A stretch of DNA of 64,000 bases, from positions 1,240,001-1,304,000 of the forward strand of contig JADKHN010000001.1 of assembly GCA_016721725.1 (NCBI GenBank), in the 5' to 3' direction. The notes below the pieces were generated by a model. The model had not been told where the DNA came from and did not search any database. It worked only from the letters and a program-made list of their open reading frames with translations. Position 1 is the first letter of the stretch. Every line of letters begins with the position of its first letter. Position numbers and translations under genes: made by a program. This document shows, in pieces, positions 16,626 through 26,162 of the stretch. The stretch is from Chitinophagaceae bacterium. Its GTDB lineage: Bacteria > Bacteroidota > Bacteroidia > Chitinophagales > Chitinophagaceae.

Positions 16626-17762
16626 GTGAACTTACACGTTACATCCGATACGTATGGATTATATACCCTGGAAATTGCCGACCGCATCAGGCATTCCGGA
16701 TACGGGACGGGAAATATTATCGTAAACCTCGGCACGAATGCCGAACTAAAGGACAATAGCGTAGTCTACATTTCTGGAACAAAGACCTCCTTCACAGAAT
16801 ACATGAACACGCTTGAACAGGTGAGTAAAGTCGTTTTTCATCCATATAATTTCACTGGTTACGAATTTTTGAAGGAATTGCTAAAAAAGTTTCCTGGCGT
16901 AAAAGTCTATTGGATCTGCTGGAGTTATGAGTTTTATAATTTACCACATGTGGTGAATAAACTGTACGAACCCTTCGCCCTGAAATATATCAGGTCTAAA
17001 ACTTCAGTTTCAGCCCGTGTAAAGCAATCCATCGTAAGCGGGATGATCAATATCAGGGGCTGGGCCCGCATAAAAAAAAATTATAGGCAGCAGTTAAAAG
17101 ACGCGAACCAGCTTGTACATTATTTTTGTTCTCCATTCCCGACGGATTTTTATTTTCTGAACAAGATCATACCTGCCAATCGAATCGCATACGAACCTTT
17201 TGCCTACCTTTCCATTAATAAGATCATGCCTGCGCTGAATGAGTTCAGCTCAACAGGAAACAAGATCATGATCGGTCATTCCGCCTCCCCGGACGGCAAC
17301 CACTATGAGGTCATTGAAAAAATTGGGGCGCTCAGCAAGGATTACCCGGTTTTGTTGCCATTGGTCTACGGAGACAGTGTATATGCCGGTCTGATCATTG
17401 AAAAGGCCAGATCGGTTTTTAATAACATAGAGGTTTTGAAAAATAAACTGGATAAGTCTGCCTATTATCAAAAACTTAGTGAAGCGGGCTGGGCGGTTAT
17501 TAATGTGAAAGTCCAGCAGGGAGTGGGAAATATCATCGGATTGGTGTGGATGGGAACGAAGATATTTTTAGATAAGCACTCAAGTATTTACATTGACTTT
17601 GTCGAATGGGGCGTCTTTATTTTCAATATACAGGACCATCTAAACAGGCATGAACTGGAGACCCGGCTGACAACCGAACAGGTGAATACCAATAAAAAGA
17701 TCATACTGGAAAAGTTTGGGGAAGACAGGGTGCAGGAATACTGGAATAAAATTCTTTCATGA
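16626..17762 (+). CDS. WecF-like Fuc4NAc transferase (GT56)
   Basis: The 378-residue protein resembles WecF/RffT, which moves Fuc4NAc from dTDP-Fuc4NAc to a polyprenyl-linked acceptor. The central IMIGHSASPDGNHYEVI matches the GNS-x-D-x-S-N-x-H region of GT56, YPVLLPLVYGD matches the VVPMGYP region, and VKVQQGVGNIIGLVWMG matches the F-x-x-RQQG-x-G segment. The N-terminal half is diverged. The start is GTG 16626, one base after the wecE stop; no ATG exists nearby that keeps the conserved N-terminal strand. The position after wecE strengthens the assignment. The acceptor here is unknown, and enterobacterial common antigen is not expected in this phylum. Confidence 0.75.
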   Translation: MNLHVTSDTYGLYTLEIADRIRHSGYGTGNIIVNLGTNAELKDNSVVYISGTKTSFTEYMNTLEQVSKVVFHPYNFTGYEFLKELLKKFPGVKVYWICWSYEFYNLPHVVNKLYEPFALKYIRSKTSVSARVKQSIVSGMINIRGWARIKKNYRQQLKDANQLVHYFCSPFPTDFYFLNKIIPANRIAYEPFAYLSINKIMPALNEFSSTGNKIMIGHSASPDGNHYEVIEKIGALSKDYPVLLPLVYGDSVYAGLIIEKARSVFNNIEVLKNKLDKSAYYQKLSEAGWAVINVKVQQGVGNIIGLVWMGTKIFLDKHSSIYIDFVEWGVFIFNIQDHLNRHELETRLTTEQVNTNKKIILEKFGEDRVQEYWNKILS

Positions 17763-17792
17763 TCCGACTCCCGGTATCATAAACAAAATGAC

Positions 17793-19646
17793 ATGTGTGG
17801 CATAGCCGGCCTTATTGCAGCAGACGGGCGTGAAGTGAGCCTGCTGAGGGTCAAAAAAATGACCGACAGCATCTCCCATCGCGGTCCCGACGGCGAAGGA
17901 CACTGGATCAGTCCCAATGGGAAACTGGCCCTGGGACACCGGCGCCTGTCGATCATCGACCTCAGTCATGAGGCCGATCAGCCCATGCATTACCTCGACA
18001 GGTATACACTGATCTTCAACGGGGAGATCTATAATTATGTCGAATTGAAAGAGACCCTGCAAAAACAGGGATACCGGTTTAAAACGGCCAGCGATACCGA
18101 GGTCCTGCTGGCCTTATACCACAGGGACCGGGAGAACTGTTTAAGTTCCCTGGACGGCATGTTCGCCTTCGTGATCTACGATGAACAGGAAAACACGGTC
18201 TTCGCGGCCCGCGACCGCTTTGGCGAGAAACCCTTCTTTTACAGCCATCAGCCGGGCGGGTTTTTTTTGTTCGGCAGTGAAATGAAAGCACTCTGGGCGG
18301 GCGGGGTTGAAAAAAAAGTGAATTACCGGATGTTATACGGTTACCTGGCTTACGCGAGCCTCGAGAACCGGAATGATCCCGGTGAAACCTTTTATGAGAA
18401 TTGCAGGAGACTCCCGCACAGCCACTACCTCAAACTGGATATCGACACCTGTACGATCCGGATAGAACGGTACTACGACATGGATTACCGGAATACCAAC
18501 CAAAGGATCACTGTTGAACAGGCAAAGGAAAGATTCCGCGAGCTTTTTTATACTTCCGTAAGCCGCAGGCTCCGCAGCGATGTACCCGTGGGAAGCAGCC
18601 TCAGCGGCGGACTTGACAGCAGCCTCGTAGTGGCCGTGATCGACCGGTTGAACCAAGACGGCAATCTGCGGCAGGACAGTTTTTCCGCGATATTCCCCGG
18701 TTTCAAGAAGGATGAGCGTAAATACATGGATTACGTGATCGCCAAAACAAACCTGTCACCGCATTTCGTTACGCCGGATGAGACGGGCCTGATCGATTCG
18801 ATCGATACAATCAGCTGGCACCAGGAAGAACCGTTCGGGAGCGCGAGCATCTACGCCCAATACTGTGTAATGAGACTGGCAAAGGAAAATAATATCACGG
18901 TGTTGCTGGACGGACAGGGTGCCGACGAGATCCTGGCTGGCTACCATGTCTTTTACCCTCCTTTCTTCCGTGAAATGAAGAAGAAAGCCCCCGAAAAGTT
19001 CCGGCAGGAGATCGCCGCCTATGAGGCCATGCACGGCAACAGTGAGATCAACGCGGATATCCGGAGTAACGTATTCACCCGGATGAAGATCTCGGCCGGT
19101 AATACCGCTCCCGGTTTGAGGAAATGGTTCCATCATCTCAGGCACCTGAAAGACCCGGTCTTTGAACCGGGATTCTACCGGGCATTCCGCGATACTTCAG
19201 CCGCGGACATACCGGTTTTTGAAAACCTCAACCAGGCCTTGTATCACAGCCTTTTCGATCAGGGCCTGCAGGAGTTGCTGAGATACGCCGACCGCAACAG
19301 CATGGCGCATGGCAGGGAGGTCAGGTTGCCATTTCTATACCATGAACTGGTCGAGTTTTTATTAACTTTGCCTGCTGAAATGAAGATCCACGAAGGCTGG
19401 ACCAAGTGGATCATGCGGGAAACATTCACACAGGAATTACCCCCTGAGATCTGCTGGCGAACAGACAAGATCGGTTATTCATCACCACAGGACAACTGGA
19501 TGAACAGGGCTGAAGTAAAAGAGAAGTTAGAAGCCGCAAAGCATCTGTTGGTGAAGGAACATATCATCAATCACACCATGCAGTCTAAAGAAATGGGAAA
19601 GGATCAGGACTGGAGGATTTGGATGGCAGCTTCGATCATTCAGTAA
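17793..19646 (+). CDS. Asparagine synthase-type amidotransferase
   Basis: The 617-residue protein has an N-terminal class II glutaminase domain starting MCGIAGLIA, with Cys2 as nucleophile and SHRGPDGEG downstream, and a C-terminal AsnB domain with the ATP-pyrophosphatase loop SLSGGLDSSLV near residue 272. True AsnB makes asparagine, but paralogues in polysaccharide loci, such as WbpS, are proposed to amidate uronic acids. Presence of WlbA- and WbpD-like genes for a uronic acid fits that role. A second paralogue lies at 33 kb. The start ATG is set by the need for Met-Cys at the mature N-terminus. Confidence 0.85.
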   Translation: MCGIAGLIAADGREVSLLRVKKMTDSISHRGPDGEGHWISPNGKLALGHRRLSIIDLSHEADQPMHYLDRYTLIFNGEIYNYVELKETLQKQGYRFKTASDTEVLLALYHRDRENCLSSLDGMFAFVIYDEQENTVFAARDRFGEKPFFYSHQPGGFFLFGSEMKALWAGGVEKKVNYRMLYGYLAYASLENRNDPGETFYENCRRLPHSHYLKLDIDTCTIRIERYYDMDYRNTNQRITVEQAKERFRELFYTSVSRRLRSDVPVGSSLSGGLDSSLVVAVIDRLNQDGNLRQDSFSAIFPGFKKDERKYMDYVIAKTNLSPHFVTPDETGLIDSIDTISWHQEEPFGSASIYAQYCVMRLAKENNITVLLDGQGADEILAGYHVFYPPFFREMKKKAPEKFRQEIAAYEAMHGNSEINADIRSNVFTRMKISAGNTAPGLRKWFHHLRHLKDPVFEPGFYRAFRDTSAADIPVFENLNQALYHSLFDQGLQELLRYADRNSMAHGREVRLPFLYHELVEFLLTLPAEMKIHEGWTKWIMRETFTQELPPEICWRTDKIGYSSPQDNWMNRAEVKEKLEAAKHLLVKEHIINHTMQSKEMGKDQDWRIWMAASIIQ

Positions 19647-19738
19647 AGGGTTTTCACCGGGTAAAAAGCGGGGGCCCGGACTGGCCGGTTAACAGGCGGA
19701 TGGGTAAACCGGCATCCCGGAAAAATATTCACATTACG

Positions 19739-21022
19739 ATGCGTCTTTTAATTTGCACACTATATTTTCCTCCCTGTACTTTGACGCCTGCCAACCGTAC
19801 TTATTCCTGGGCCAGGTACCTGCACCAATTCGGTATCTATTCCGTCATCATCACGCGCCAATGGCCGGCTGCATTCACGGGTGAACTTTATGAAATACAG
19901 TCGGTGGGCAAGGAACTCATTATCGAAAAACACAACGGTTACGAAGTGCATTACCTCCCGTTCCGGGGGAATTACCTCACCCGTTCATTTGAAAAGCACG
20001 GCCCGGATAAACAAAAAACGCCCAGGCGGATATTCCTTTTGCTCGAATTGTTTTTTAAAAACACTTTCCGCGCTCTTTTACCCTACAGCAACCTCTATGC
20101 ATACTGCCTCGATTATATCCGGGATCATCCGGTCGACAAGATGCTGATCTCCGGTAGCCCGTTTCAGTTGTTCAGGATCGGTTTCCTGGCAAAGAGAAAG
20201 TATCATGTACCCTGGATCGCTGATTACAGGGATGGGTGGACAAGTGGAAATCACGATCAGCCGAAAGGGATCCTGGGTAAATTGGAAAGACCGTCCAATG
20301 TATATCATGAAAAGAGATGGCTGCGAACCGCTGATCAGTTCATCACCGTTTCCCCCTACCTGGAGGCTTGCCTATCGAAAACAACCGGCATCAGGGGCAA
20401 AGCGATCTACAACGGCTTTTTCAATGAGGGGGACCCGCTTCCCGAAAAAGCCGTAAACAAGGAAGAAGTGACTTTTTTATACAGCGGATCCATGTATCCG
20501 GCCCAGGACTACCGGACCCTGGTGGACGTGTTTAAAAAACTGATCGACACATACCGGGATAAGATAACGGTGCGATTGATCTTCCTGGGCACCCGCTATA
20601 AAAATGACCCATTCAGGCAGGATCCGGTATTTGACGGGTACCGGGAGCATTTTGTACTGAAGGACCGCGTAGCCTATCCCGAAGCGCTGCGGGCTCATGC
20701 GGATGCGGATGCTTTCATCATGCTTGCCTACCAGGGCGCTAAGGGGATCCCCAGCAGCAAGATCTTTGATTATATCCGGTTCCAAAAACCGGTCCTTTTA
20801 TATCCCAATGACCATGACATACTGGAATCCATACTGACCAGATCGGGATTGGGACTGATCGCTGACAATGCGGCAGGAATAGAGGAAAAACTGGACAGGC
20901 TGATCAGGGAGAAACTGGAGACCGGCCGCATCAAAGCCCAACCGGACAAGGCATATATCGAAACATTCAGCCGGGAAAACCAGGTCAGGGTCCTCGCTGA
21001 ATTCATTAAAGAGAAAGCATAA
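19739..21022 (+). CDS. Glycosyltransferase of the GT4-like superfamily
   Basis: The 427-residue protein starts at ATG 19739 (MRLLICTLYFPP); the frame is open upstream but the added 40 residues are not family-like. It resembles the GT-B enzymes whose N-terminus reads Y(F/Y)PP-x-x-x-x-x-x-R, used for sugar and aminosugar transfer. A segment ISGSPFQLFRIGFLAKRKY precedes WIADYRDGWTSGN, the typical end of the acceptor domain, and VTFLYSGSMYPAQDYRTLV starts the donor domain. The second half of the usual E-x7-E site is diverged (GIPSSKIFDYI), as in this subgroup. Substrate unknown. It follows asnB after 92 bp and precedes a methyltransferase by 8 bp. Confidence 0.75.
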   Translation: MRLLICTLYFPPCTLTPANRTYSWARYLHQFGIYSVIITRQWPAAFTGELYEIQSVGKELIIEKHNGYEVHYLPFRGNYLTRSFEKHGPDKQKTPRRIFLLLELFFKNTFRALLPYSNLYAYCLDYIRDHPVDKMLISGSPFQLFRIGFLAKRKYHVPWIADYRDGWTSGNHDQPKGILGKLERPSNVYHEKRWLRTADQFITVSPYLEACLSKTTGIRGKAIYNGFFNEGDPLPEKAVNKEEVTFLYSGSMYPAQDYRTLVDVFKKLIDTYRDKITVRLIFLGTRYKNDPFRQDPVFDGYREHFVLKDRVAYPEALRAHADADAFIMLAYQGAKGIPSSKIFDYIRFQKPVLLYPNDHDILESILTRSGLGLIADNAAGIEEKLDRLIREKLETGRIKAQPDKAYIETFSRENQVRVLAEFIKEKA

Positions 21023-21030
21023 ACACGGCC

Positions 21031-21738
21031 ATGGTGAATAACGATTACATCAGGAACAACAGCAATTACCTGCAGGTTAACCCAACCTGGCATGTGGAAG
21101 ACTCACCCTGGAAGGCGACCCAGATCATGAAACTCATGGAACGCAACGGGCTTCAACCCAGGACCGTGGTAGAGATCGGATGCGGAGCCGGAGAGATCCT
21201 CAACCAGTTGCATCGGCGGTTGCCCGATAAATCCATTGCGTTCAGCGGGTTTGAAATTGCCCCCGATGCTTTCGAACTGACCCGGTCAAGGGAAAAAGAA
21301 CGTCTCCACTTTGAACAGCAGGATCTTTTACAAACGAATGGTCATTACGATCTTTTACTGATGATCGACGTCTTTGAGCACGTGGACGACTACCTGGGGT
21401 TCATTAAAGCCGCAGCTAAAAAAGCGACTTATAAGATCTATCATATTCCGCTGGACATGTCCGCTTTTTCCATCCTGACCAATTATCCCGTTGGTGCACG
21501 TAAGCAAGTGGGACACCTGCATTACTTCATGAAGGATACCGCCCTGGCCACCCTTGAAGATACCGGCCAGGAGATCATCGACTGGTTCTATACCAAGGGC
21601 GCCTTTGAGGTGAACAACAAAGGACTTGGCTTTACAGGCACCCTGATCAATGGTTTCCGCCGTTTCCTGTATTTTATCAAACCCTCATTCGCAGTTAAAG
21701 CGATGGGAGGTTTTTCCTTAATCGTATTAACCAAGTGA
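21031..21738 (+). CDS. Class I SAM-dependent methyltransferase
   Basis: The 235-residue protein has motif I VVEIGCGAGEILNQL near residues 45-59 and the downstream motif YDLLLMIDVFEHVDDY with the VFEHV pattern common to the Methyltransf_11/23 groups. The N-terminal 30 residues contain NPTWHVEDSPWKATQIMKL, a pattern recurring in methyltransferases of exopolysaccharide loci. It has no membrane segment except a weakly hydrophobic C-terminus. It lies 8 bp after a glycosyltransferase and 3 bp before another, so it probably modifies the sugar these add. Confidence 0.8.
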   Translation: MVNNDYIRNNSNYLQVNPTWHVEDSPWKATQIMKLMERNGLQPRTVVEIGCGAGEILNQLHRRLPDKSIAFSGFEIAPDAFELTRSREKERLHFEQQDLLQTNGHYDLLLMIDVFEHVDDYLGFIKAAAKKATYKIYHIPLDMSAFSILTNYPVGARKQVGHLHYFMKDTALATLEDTGQEIIDWFYTKGAFEVNNKGLGFTGTLINGFRRFLYFIKPSFAVKAMGGFSLIVLTK

Positions 21739-21741
21739 GGC

Positions 21742-22827
21742 ATGAAAAAAAAGGTCCTTCATGTCATCAACTCACTCACCAGCGGCGGCGCTGAAAACCT
21801 GTTGGTCAATTCGCTGGCTCCGGGCGGGCTGCAGGAACATACGGAGAATTACATCGCCTTTTTCCAGGGGACTTCCGGCATCGCCGGCCGTATCGATGAA
21901 CGGGTAAAGGTCATTCCATTGAACTATAAAGGCCTTCCTTACCTGCCGGGGACCTTGCTCAAACTCCGCCGTATCATCAGGGATCTAAAGATCGATATCG
22001 TCCATACCCACCTTAACCCGGCCGGACTGTACACCCATCTCTGTATTCCGTTACAAGTTCCCCAGGTGCATACCCTGCATACGACCTATTCCATGGATAC
22101 GGAAACCAGCCGTTTGAAATTGCTTCTGGAGCGTGAGGGGTACTTCAAAAAGAAAAGCTGCAACATCATCTTATTGTCTGATTACACGAAAGCGGATTTT
22201 TTAAGTTCGGTTCCATTTAAAGGAAGGGCCTTTGTATTGAATAATTTTGTACCTGACCAGTATTTTGACATTCAACCAATGCGCAAAAATGATTCCGGCG
22301 GTACATTCAACGTGATGGCAGCGGGTACTTTGAAAGCCATCAAGAATTTCGAATACCTGCTCCAGGTCTTCCGGTATTTGAAAGAAAAGGATATCGCATT
22401 GGATATCTATGGGGAGGGTGACCGTGCGGCCTACGAAAAGGTGATCGGGGAACAAGGATTGAAGGTCCGGATGATGGGGCCTGTACCCCAGCTATCGGAG
22501 GTATTGCCCGCATATGACCTGTTCATCATGTCCTCGAAATTCGAAGGCTTCCCCTTAACTGTATTTGAAGCCATGGCGGCCGGTATTCCGCTGATGTTGT
22601 CTGATATACCCCCTCTGACCAGTATTGTGAAGGAGCACGCGACCTACTTCGGACTGGATGATGCGGAAAAAGCGGCTTCTCAATTGGCTGAATTGACGAA
22701 TGATCGGTCCGTCCTTCATGCCAGGGCCGTTCGGGCAAAACAATATGCCGAAACCACGGTCCGACGTGATATCTATATTCAAAGACTCCTGGCCATCTAC
22801 AATGAGGTCATCCAACAGGAACGGTAA
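21742..22827 (+). CDS. Family 4 glycosyltransferase
   Basis: The 361-residue GT4 enzyme begins KKVLHVINSLTSGGAENLLV, with the glycine-rich loop SGGAE. The segment DIVHTHLNPAGLYTHL is the usual HTH-containing strand of the acceptor domain. The donor domain contains AAGTLKAIKNFEYLLQVF and the E-x7-E motif EGFPLTVFE followed by LMLSDIPP. It resembles the protein encoded at 32,006 in the same features and length, so the two may be paralogues. Donor and linkage are unknown. A promoter for the next gene lies about 70 bp after its stop. Confidence 0.85.
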   Translation: MKKKVLHVINSLTSGGAENLLVNSLAPGGLQEHTENYIAFFQGTSGIAGRIDERVKVIPLNYKGLPYLPGTLLKLRRIIRDLKIDIVHTHLNPAGLYTHLCIPLQVPQVHTLHTTYSMDTETSRLKLLLEREGYFKKKSCNIILLSDYTKADFLSSVPFKGRAFVLNNFVPDQYFDIQPMRKNDSGGTFNVMAAGTLKAIKNFEYLLQVFRYLKEKDIALDIYGEGDRAAYEKVIGEQGLKVRMMGPVPQLSEVLPAYDLFIMSSKFEGFPLTVFEAMAAGIPLMLSDIPPLTSIVKEHATYFGLDDAEKAASQLAELTNDRSVLHARAVRAKQYAETTVRRDIYIQRLLAIYNEVIQQER

Positions 22828-22893
22828 GATCCTTTTTCCCATCCAATACCCGCAGTTCTCTGCTTTTGATAGCCTGGTAAATCAATAAACGCT

Positions 22894-22901
22894 TATTTTT
22901 G
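22894..22901 (+). promoter_or_regulatory. Bacteroidota-type -7 promoter motif
   Basis: TATTTTTG at 22894-22901 matches TAnnTTTG and lies 40 bp before ATG 22942 in a 114-bp spacer, the longest in this part of the operon. A TTG at 22866-22868 is 25 bp upstream, wider than usual. Confidence 0.5.
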
Positions 22902-22941
22902 CCGGATTAATTATCAGTATAAAAACCGGTTTGACCACTTC

Positions 22942-23865
22942 ATGCCTTCTTTTCCACCCTTTTATGACCGGGGATCAAAACAACTTTACCAGGTCGGGTC
23001 GATCCCATTGATAGACGGTATTCCCCGTTTCGTTGAAAGCGGGTCTTATGCTTCGCTTTTCGGCGACCAGTGGAAACGCTATAAAAAAACGCAACTCGAC
23101 TCTTTCTCCGGTTCTCCCATTTCGGAAAACCGGCTCAACAGGTGTTTAGGCGACCTGAAAGATCATTTGAATGACAAACTGGTCCTGGAAGCCGGGTGCG
23201 GCGCTGGCCGCTTCACCGAGATTTTATTGAAAAAAGGGGCGACCCTGGTTTCAGCAGATCTCAGTTCGGCCGTGGAAGTGAATGCTGAGAATTTTCCGGT
23301 TTCAGAAAAACACCAGGTGATCCAGGCCGATATCAATGATATGCCTTATGCCGATGAGACCTTCGATGTGGTCATTTGTATGGGCGTGATACAACATACA
23401 CCCGATCCGGAGCAGACCATACGGAACCTGTATGCGCTGGTGAAAAAAGGAGGCCGTTTGGTCATCGATCATTATACATTCAACCGGTCGAGGTTATTCC
23501 GGCTGCATTATTTCTACCGGATGTACTACCGTAAGCAACCCGCCAGCGTGACGATACCCGCCACCCGCAGAATCGTGGGAAAATACCTTCCTTTGCACAA
23601 ACGGTTCGCCCATAACAAGCTGATGAGTGTTTTGCTCAACAGGATATCCCCGGTCACTTCCTATTACAGCGCCTTTCCTCAGCTCAACGACCGGCAACAG
23701 GAAGAATGGGCTTTGTTGGATACACATGACGGGCTGACCGACTGGTATAAATGGCTTCGGAATAAAAAGCAGATCAGGTCTGTATTGGAAGAACTCGGCG
23801 CCGTGGATATCTGGTGCGAATATGGAGGGAATGGGGTGGAAGCCAATGCGAAGAAGCCGATGTAA
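22942..23865 (+). CDS. Class I SAM-dependent methyltransferase with FGxxW N-terminal motif
   Basis: The 307-residue protein has an N-terminal segment of about 70 residues with IPLIDGIPRFVES and LFGDQWKRYKKTQLDSF, then motif I VLEAGCGAGRFTEILL and the loop VVICMGVIQHTPDPEQTI. The same N-terminal F-G-x-x-W pattern and the GV-x-QHTPD/HHIPD loop occur in the methyltransferases at 26,163 and 28,696. The segment after residue 190 is basic (RMYYRKQPA). The substrate is unknown, presumably a glycan or lipid-linked precursor. A dedicated promoter motif lies upstream. Confidence 0.8.
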   Translation: MPSFPPFYDRGSKQLYQVGSIPLIDGIPRFVESGSYASLFGDQWKRYKKTQLDSFSGSPISENRLNRCLGDLKDHLNDKLVLEAGCGAGRFTEILLKKGATLVSADLSSAVEVNAENFPVSEKHQVIQADINDMPYADETFDVVICMGVIQHTPDPEQTIRNLYALVKKGGRLVIDHYTFNRSRLFRLHYFYRMYYRKQPASVTIPATRRIVGKYLPLHKRFAHNKLMSVLLNRISPVTSYYSAFPQLNDRQQEEWALLDTHDGLTDWYKWLRNKKQIRSVLEELGAVDIWCEYGGNGVEANAKKPM

Positions 23866-23885
23866 ACATAAAAGATCACCCGGGA

Positions 23886-24995
23886 ATGAAAATATTGCAT
23901 GTACTTTATTCTGGATTGGGGGGGCACGGAAATGTTTTCTTTTCATTCGTAAAAGGAGATACCCGATCGGAATTTAAATATGAAGCGCTGTTCAATGGTA
24001 TTGAAGGGGTGAAGCCGGAATACATTGACCAATGCAGGCAATATGGCATTCCCTGGCAGTTCGTGGCCAAGAAGCCGGGTTTTGACCTGCGTTATTACCG
24101 GGAACTGATCGGGCATATCCGGCGCAGTGATGCCGATATCGTTTTCATTCACAGCAGCGCCTATATCCTGCCTGCCAAACTGGGCAGTCTCTTCAGTAAG
24201 AAAAGGAAAACTGTCATTGTTCGCGAAACACAGGCCAACCACCTCAAGGCGAAAATGGAATGGCTCTGGCTGGCGGTTGCCATGCTTTGGGCCAACAGCA
24301 TCGTTTTTTTAAGTGAAGACTATCGGAAAGAGGTCGCCGGGAAATTGAGCTGGTTCTACCGCCCCGGAAAGATCACCGTAATTCCAAACGGCATTGACCT
24401 TGATCAGTTTAAAGCTTCTCCGGCAAACACCGGTCAGCGTCCCGTTATCGGCATGCAGAGCCGGCTGGTGAAACTGAAAGATCATATGACCCTGCTCGAA
24501 GCGTTCGCCCTTTTAGTAGATTTGCACCCGAAAGAATCCCCCTGTCCTTTGTTGTGGATCGCGGGAGACGGAGACTACCGGCGGGAACTTGAAGCAAGGG
24601 CTTCTGCATTGAACCTGTCTGGTCATGTTGAGTTCACCGGCATGCTGGATGAAAAGGACCTGCTCTCTTTCTTAAGGTCGGTCGACATATATGTGCATGC
24701 TTCACTGGGTGAAACCATGAGTACGGCCATCATGCAGGCAATGGCATGCGGATTGCCGGTGATCGGATCGGATGTGAAGGGAATAAAAAATATGATACAG
24801 GACGGAGTGACCGGCATGCTCGTTCCCGTAAAGGATCCGAAGGCGCTTTGCAAGGCAATACTGGATCTGCTGGCAGACCACCAAAAAAAGAGGACTCTTT
24901 CTGTTGCGGCCCGGGAATATGCTGAAAAGCATTTCTCCAACAACAGCATGGTGGAAGCTTACCGTGATCTTTTTAACCAGTTGATAAAACCATAG
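23886..24995 (+). CDS. Family 4 glycosyltransferase with altered E-x7-E motif
   Basis: The 369-residue protein starts at ATG 23886 (MKILHVLYSGLGGHGNVFFS); the upstream open frame overlaps the previous gene out of register and is not used. The donor domain has IGMQSRLVKLKDHMTLLEAF and TGMLDEKDLLSFLRSVDIYVH. In the catalytic motif the first Glu is present but the second is replaced by Gln (GETMSTAIMQ). This position contacts the donor ribose or phosphate in GT4 enzymes, and Gln occurs in some active members, so activity cannot be excluded. It lies 20 bp after the methyltransferase and is followed 1 bp later by another GT4. Confidence 0.8.
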   Translation: MKILHVLYSGLGGHGNVFFSFVKGDTRSEFKYEALFNGIEGVKPEYIDQCRQYGIPWQFVAKKPGFDLRYYRELIGHIRRSDADIVFIHSSAYILPAKLGSLFSKKRKTVIVRETQANHLKAKMEWLWLAVAMLWANSIVFLSEDYRKEVAGKLSWFYRPGKITVIPNGIDLDQFKASPANTGQRPVIGMQSRLVKLKDHMTLLEAFALLVDLHPKESPCPLLWIAGDGDYRRELEARASALNLSGHVEFTGMLDEKDLLSFLRSVDIYVHASLGETMSTAIMQAMACGLPVIGSDVKGIKNMIQDGVTGMLVPVKDPKALCKAILDLLADHQKKRTLSVAAREYAEKHFSNNSMVEAYRDLFNQLIKP

Positions 24996-24996
24996 G

Positions 24997-26154
24997 ATGA
25001 AAAAAAGGATTTTGATCGATGCCAGTACCGTCACCTCACAGTTGGACGGGCTCTCGCATTATATCCTGAATCTCATCAAGTACCTGCCGGAAGAAAGTTT
25101 TCAGCATTTCGACTATAGCGTACTGGTCAATAAAGGATTACAGCGCAAGGCCATCGAAGAAGTGCTGAATGATCCCCGGCTCCATGTCATCGAAGCAAAG
25201 ATATCGCCGATCGGTCCCAAACGGGATTGGGATATGTTCTGGTTCCTGCGCAAGTACCAGCGATCCTTTGACCTGGTCCACATCACGTCCAATAACTTCC
25301 CTTTTGCTTTAAAAAAAGGCGTTTGTACGATCCATGACATCACGTTCAAAAAATATTTCGATAATCCAAGGTTTACTTTTAAGCTGGCGCCTTTTTATAT
25401 GGACAAGGTCATCCGGAACGCGCTTAAAAATGCGAAAGCCGTTATCACGGTCTCACAGGCCACCCGGAACGACCTGATCAACACCTATCAGCTCAAGAGT
25501 TCTCTCAGTGACAAGATCCGGGTCATCCACCAGGGATGGGAACACCTGGTTCATGAAAAAGACGCCGATGCCGGTAATGGCACTGAGCCTGTACTGGCCG
25601 GCAGCGACTACCTGTTGTACGTTGGCACATTCCGTATCCATAAGAATATCTCGAACCTGCTGATCGCATTCCGGGACGCGATGAGGTCATTACCCGCTGA
25701 AAAGAAATTGCTGGTCATAGGCAGTGAAAAACATCTGCAGCCAAAAGACCTGGACGTGATCAGGAATATCAACCGGGAGGGTAAAAGGGTGATCTTTACC
25801 GGTTATCTTTCGCAGGCCAGCGTGGAAAATTATTTCCAGCATGCGGATGCATTCATTTTTCCTTCACTTTCCGAAGGATTCGGGTTGGGGGTGCTGGAAT
25901 CATTTTATTATGACCTTCCTTTACTCTGCTCCAATACCACTTCGCTGCCCGAGATCGCAGGAGACGCAGCCCTTTATTTCGATCCCTATAAGACCGCCGA
26001 GATCACAGCCGCCATTCTGTCTTTCTATGAAGGGGGACAAGGCCTTCGTGATCAACTGGCTGCAAAAGGCAGGGAAAGACTGAAATCTTTTTCCTGGAAG
26101 AAGAATGCCGCGGAAGCGGTGAAACTGTACGAACAGGTATTGCAACAAGGATAA
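24997..26154 (+). CDS. Family 4 glycosyltransferase
   Basis: The 385-residue GT4 enzyme begins KKRILIDASTVTSQLDGLSHY, the form seen in mannosyltransferase-like GT4 proteins. It has AVITVSQATRNDLIN at the domain boundary, YLLYVGTFRIHKNISNLLIAF in the donor domain and a standard E-x7-E motif EGFGLGVLE, followed by NTTSLPEIAGDAALYFDP. That last stretch is typical of the WbaZ/MtfB-like subgroup, which often uses GDP-mannose, but this is only a hint. It is the last gene of the rightward run; the next gene is convergent, 8 bp away. Confidence 0.85.
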   Translation: MKKRILIDASTVTSQLDGLSHYILNLIKYLPEESFQHFDYSVLVNKGLQRKAIEEVLNDPRLHVIEAKISPIGPKRDWDMFWFLRKYQRSFDLVHITSNNFPFALKKGVCTIHDITFKKYFDNPRFTFKLAPFYMDKVIRNALKNAKAVITVSQATRNDLINTYQLKSSLSDKIRVIHQGWEHLVHEKDADAGNGTEPVLAGSDYLLYVGTFRIHKNISNLLIAFRDAMRSLPAEKKLLVIGSEKHLQPKDLDVIRNINREGKRVIFTGYLSQASVENYFQHADAFIFPSLSEGFGLGVLESFYYDLPLLCSNTTSLPEIAGDAALYFDPYKTAEITAAILSFYEGGQGLRDQLAAKGRERLKSFSWKKNAAEAVKLYEQVLQQG

Positions 26155-26162
26155 ACCCGGCA

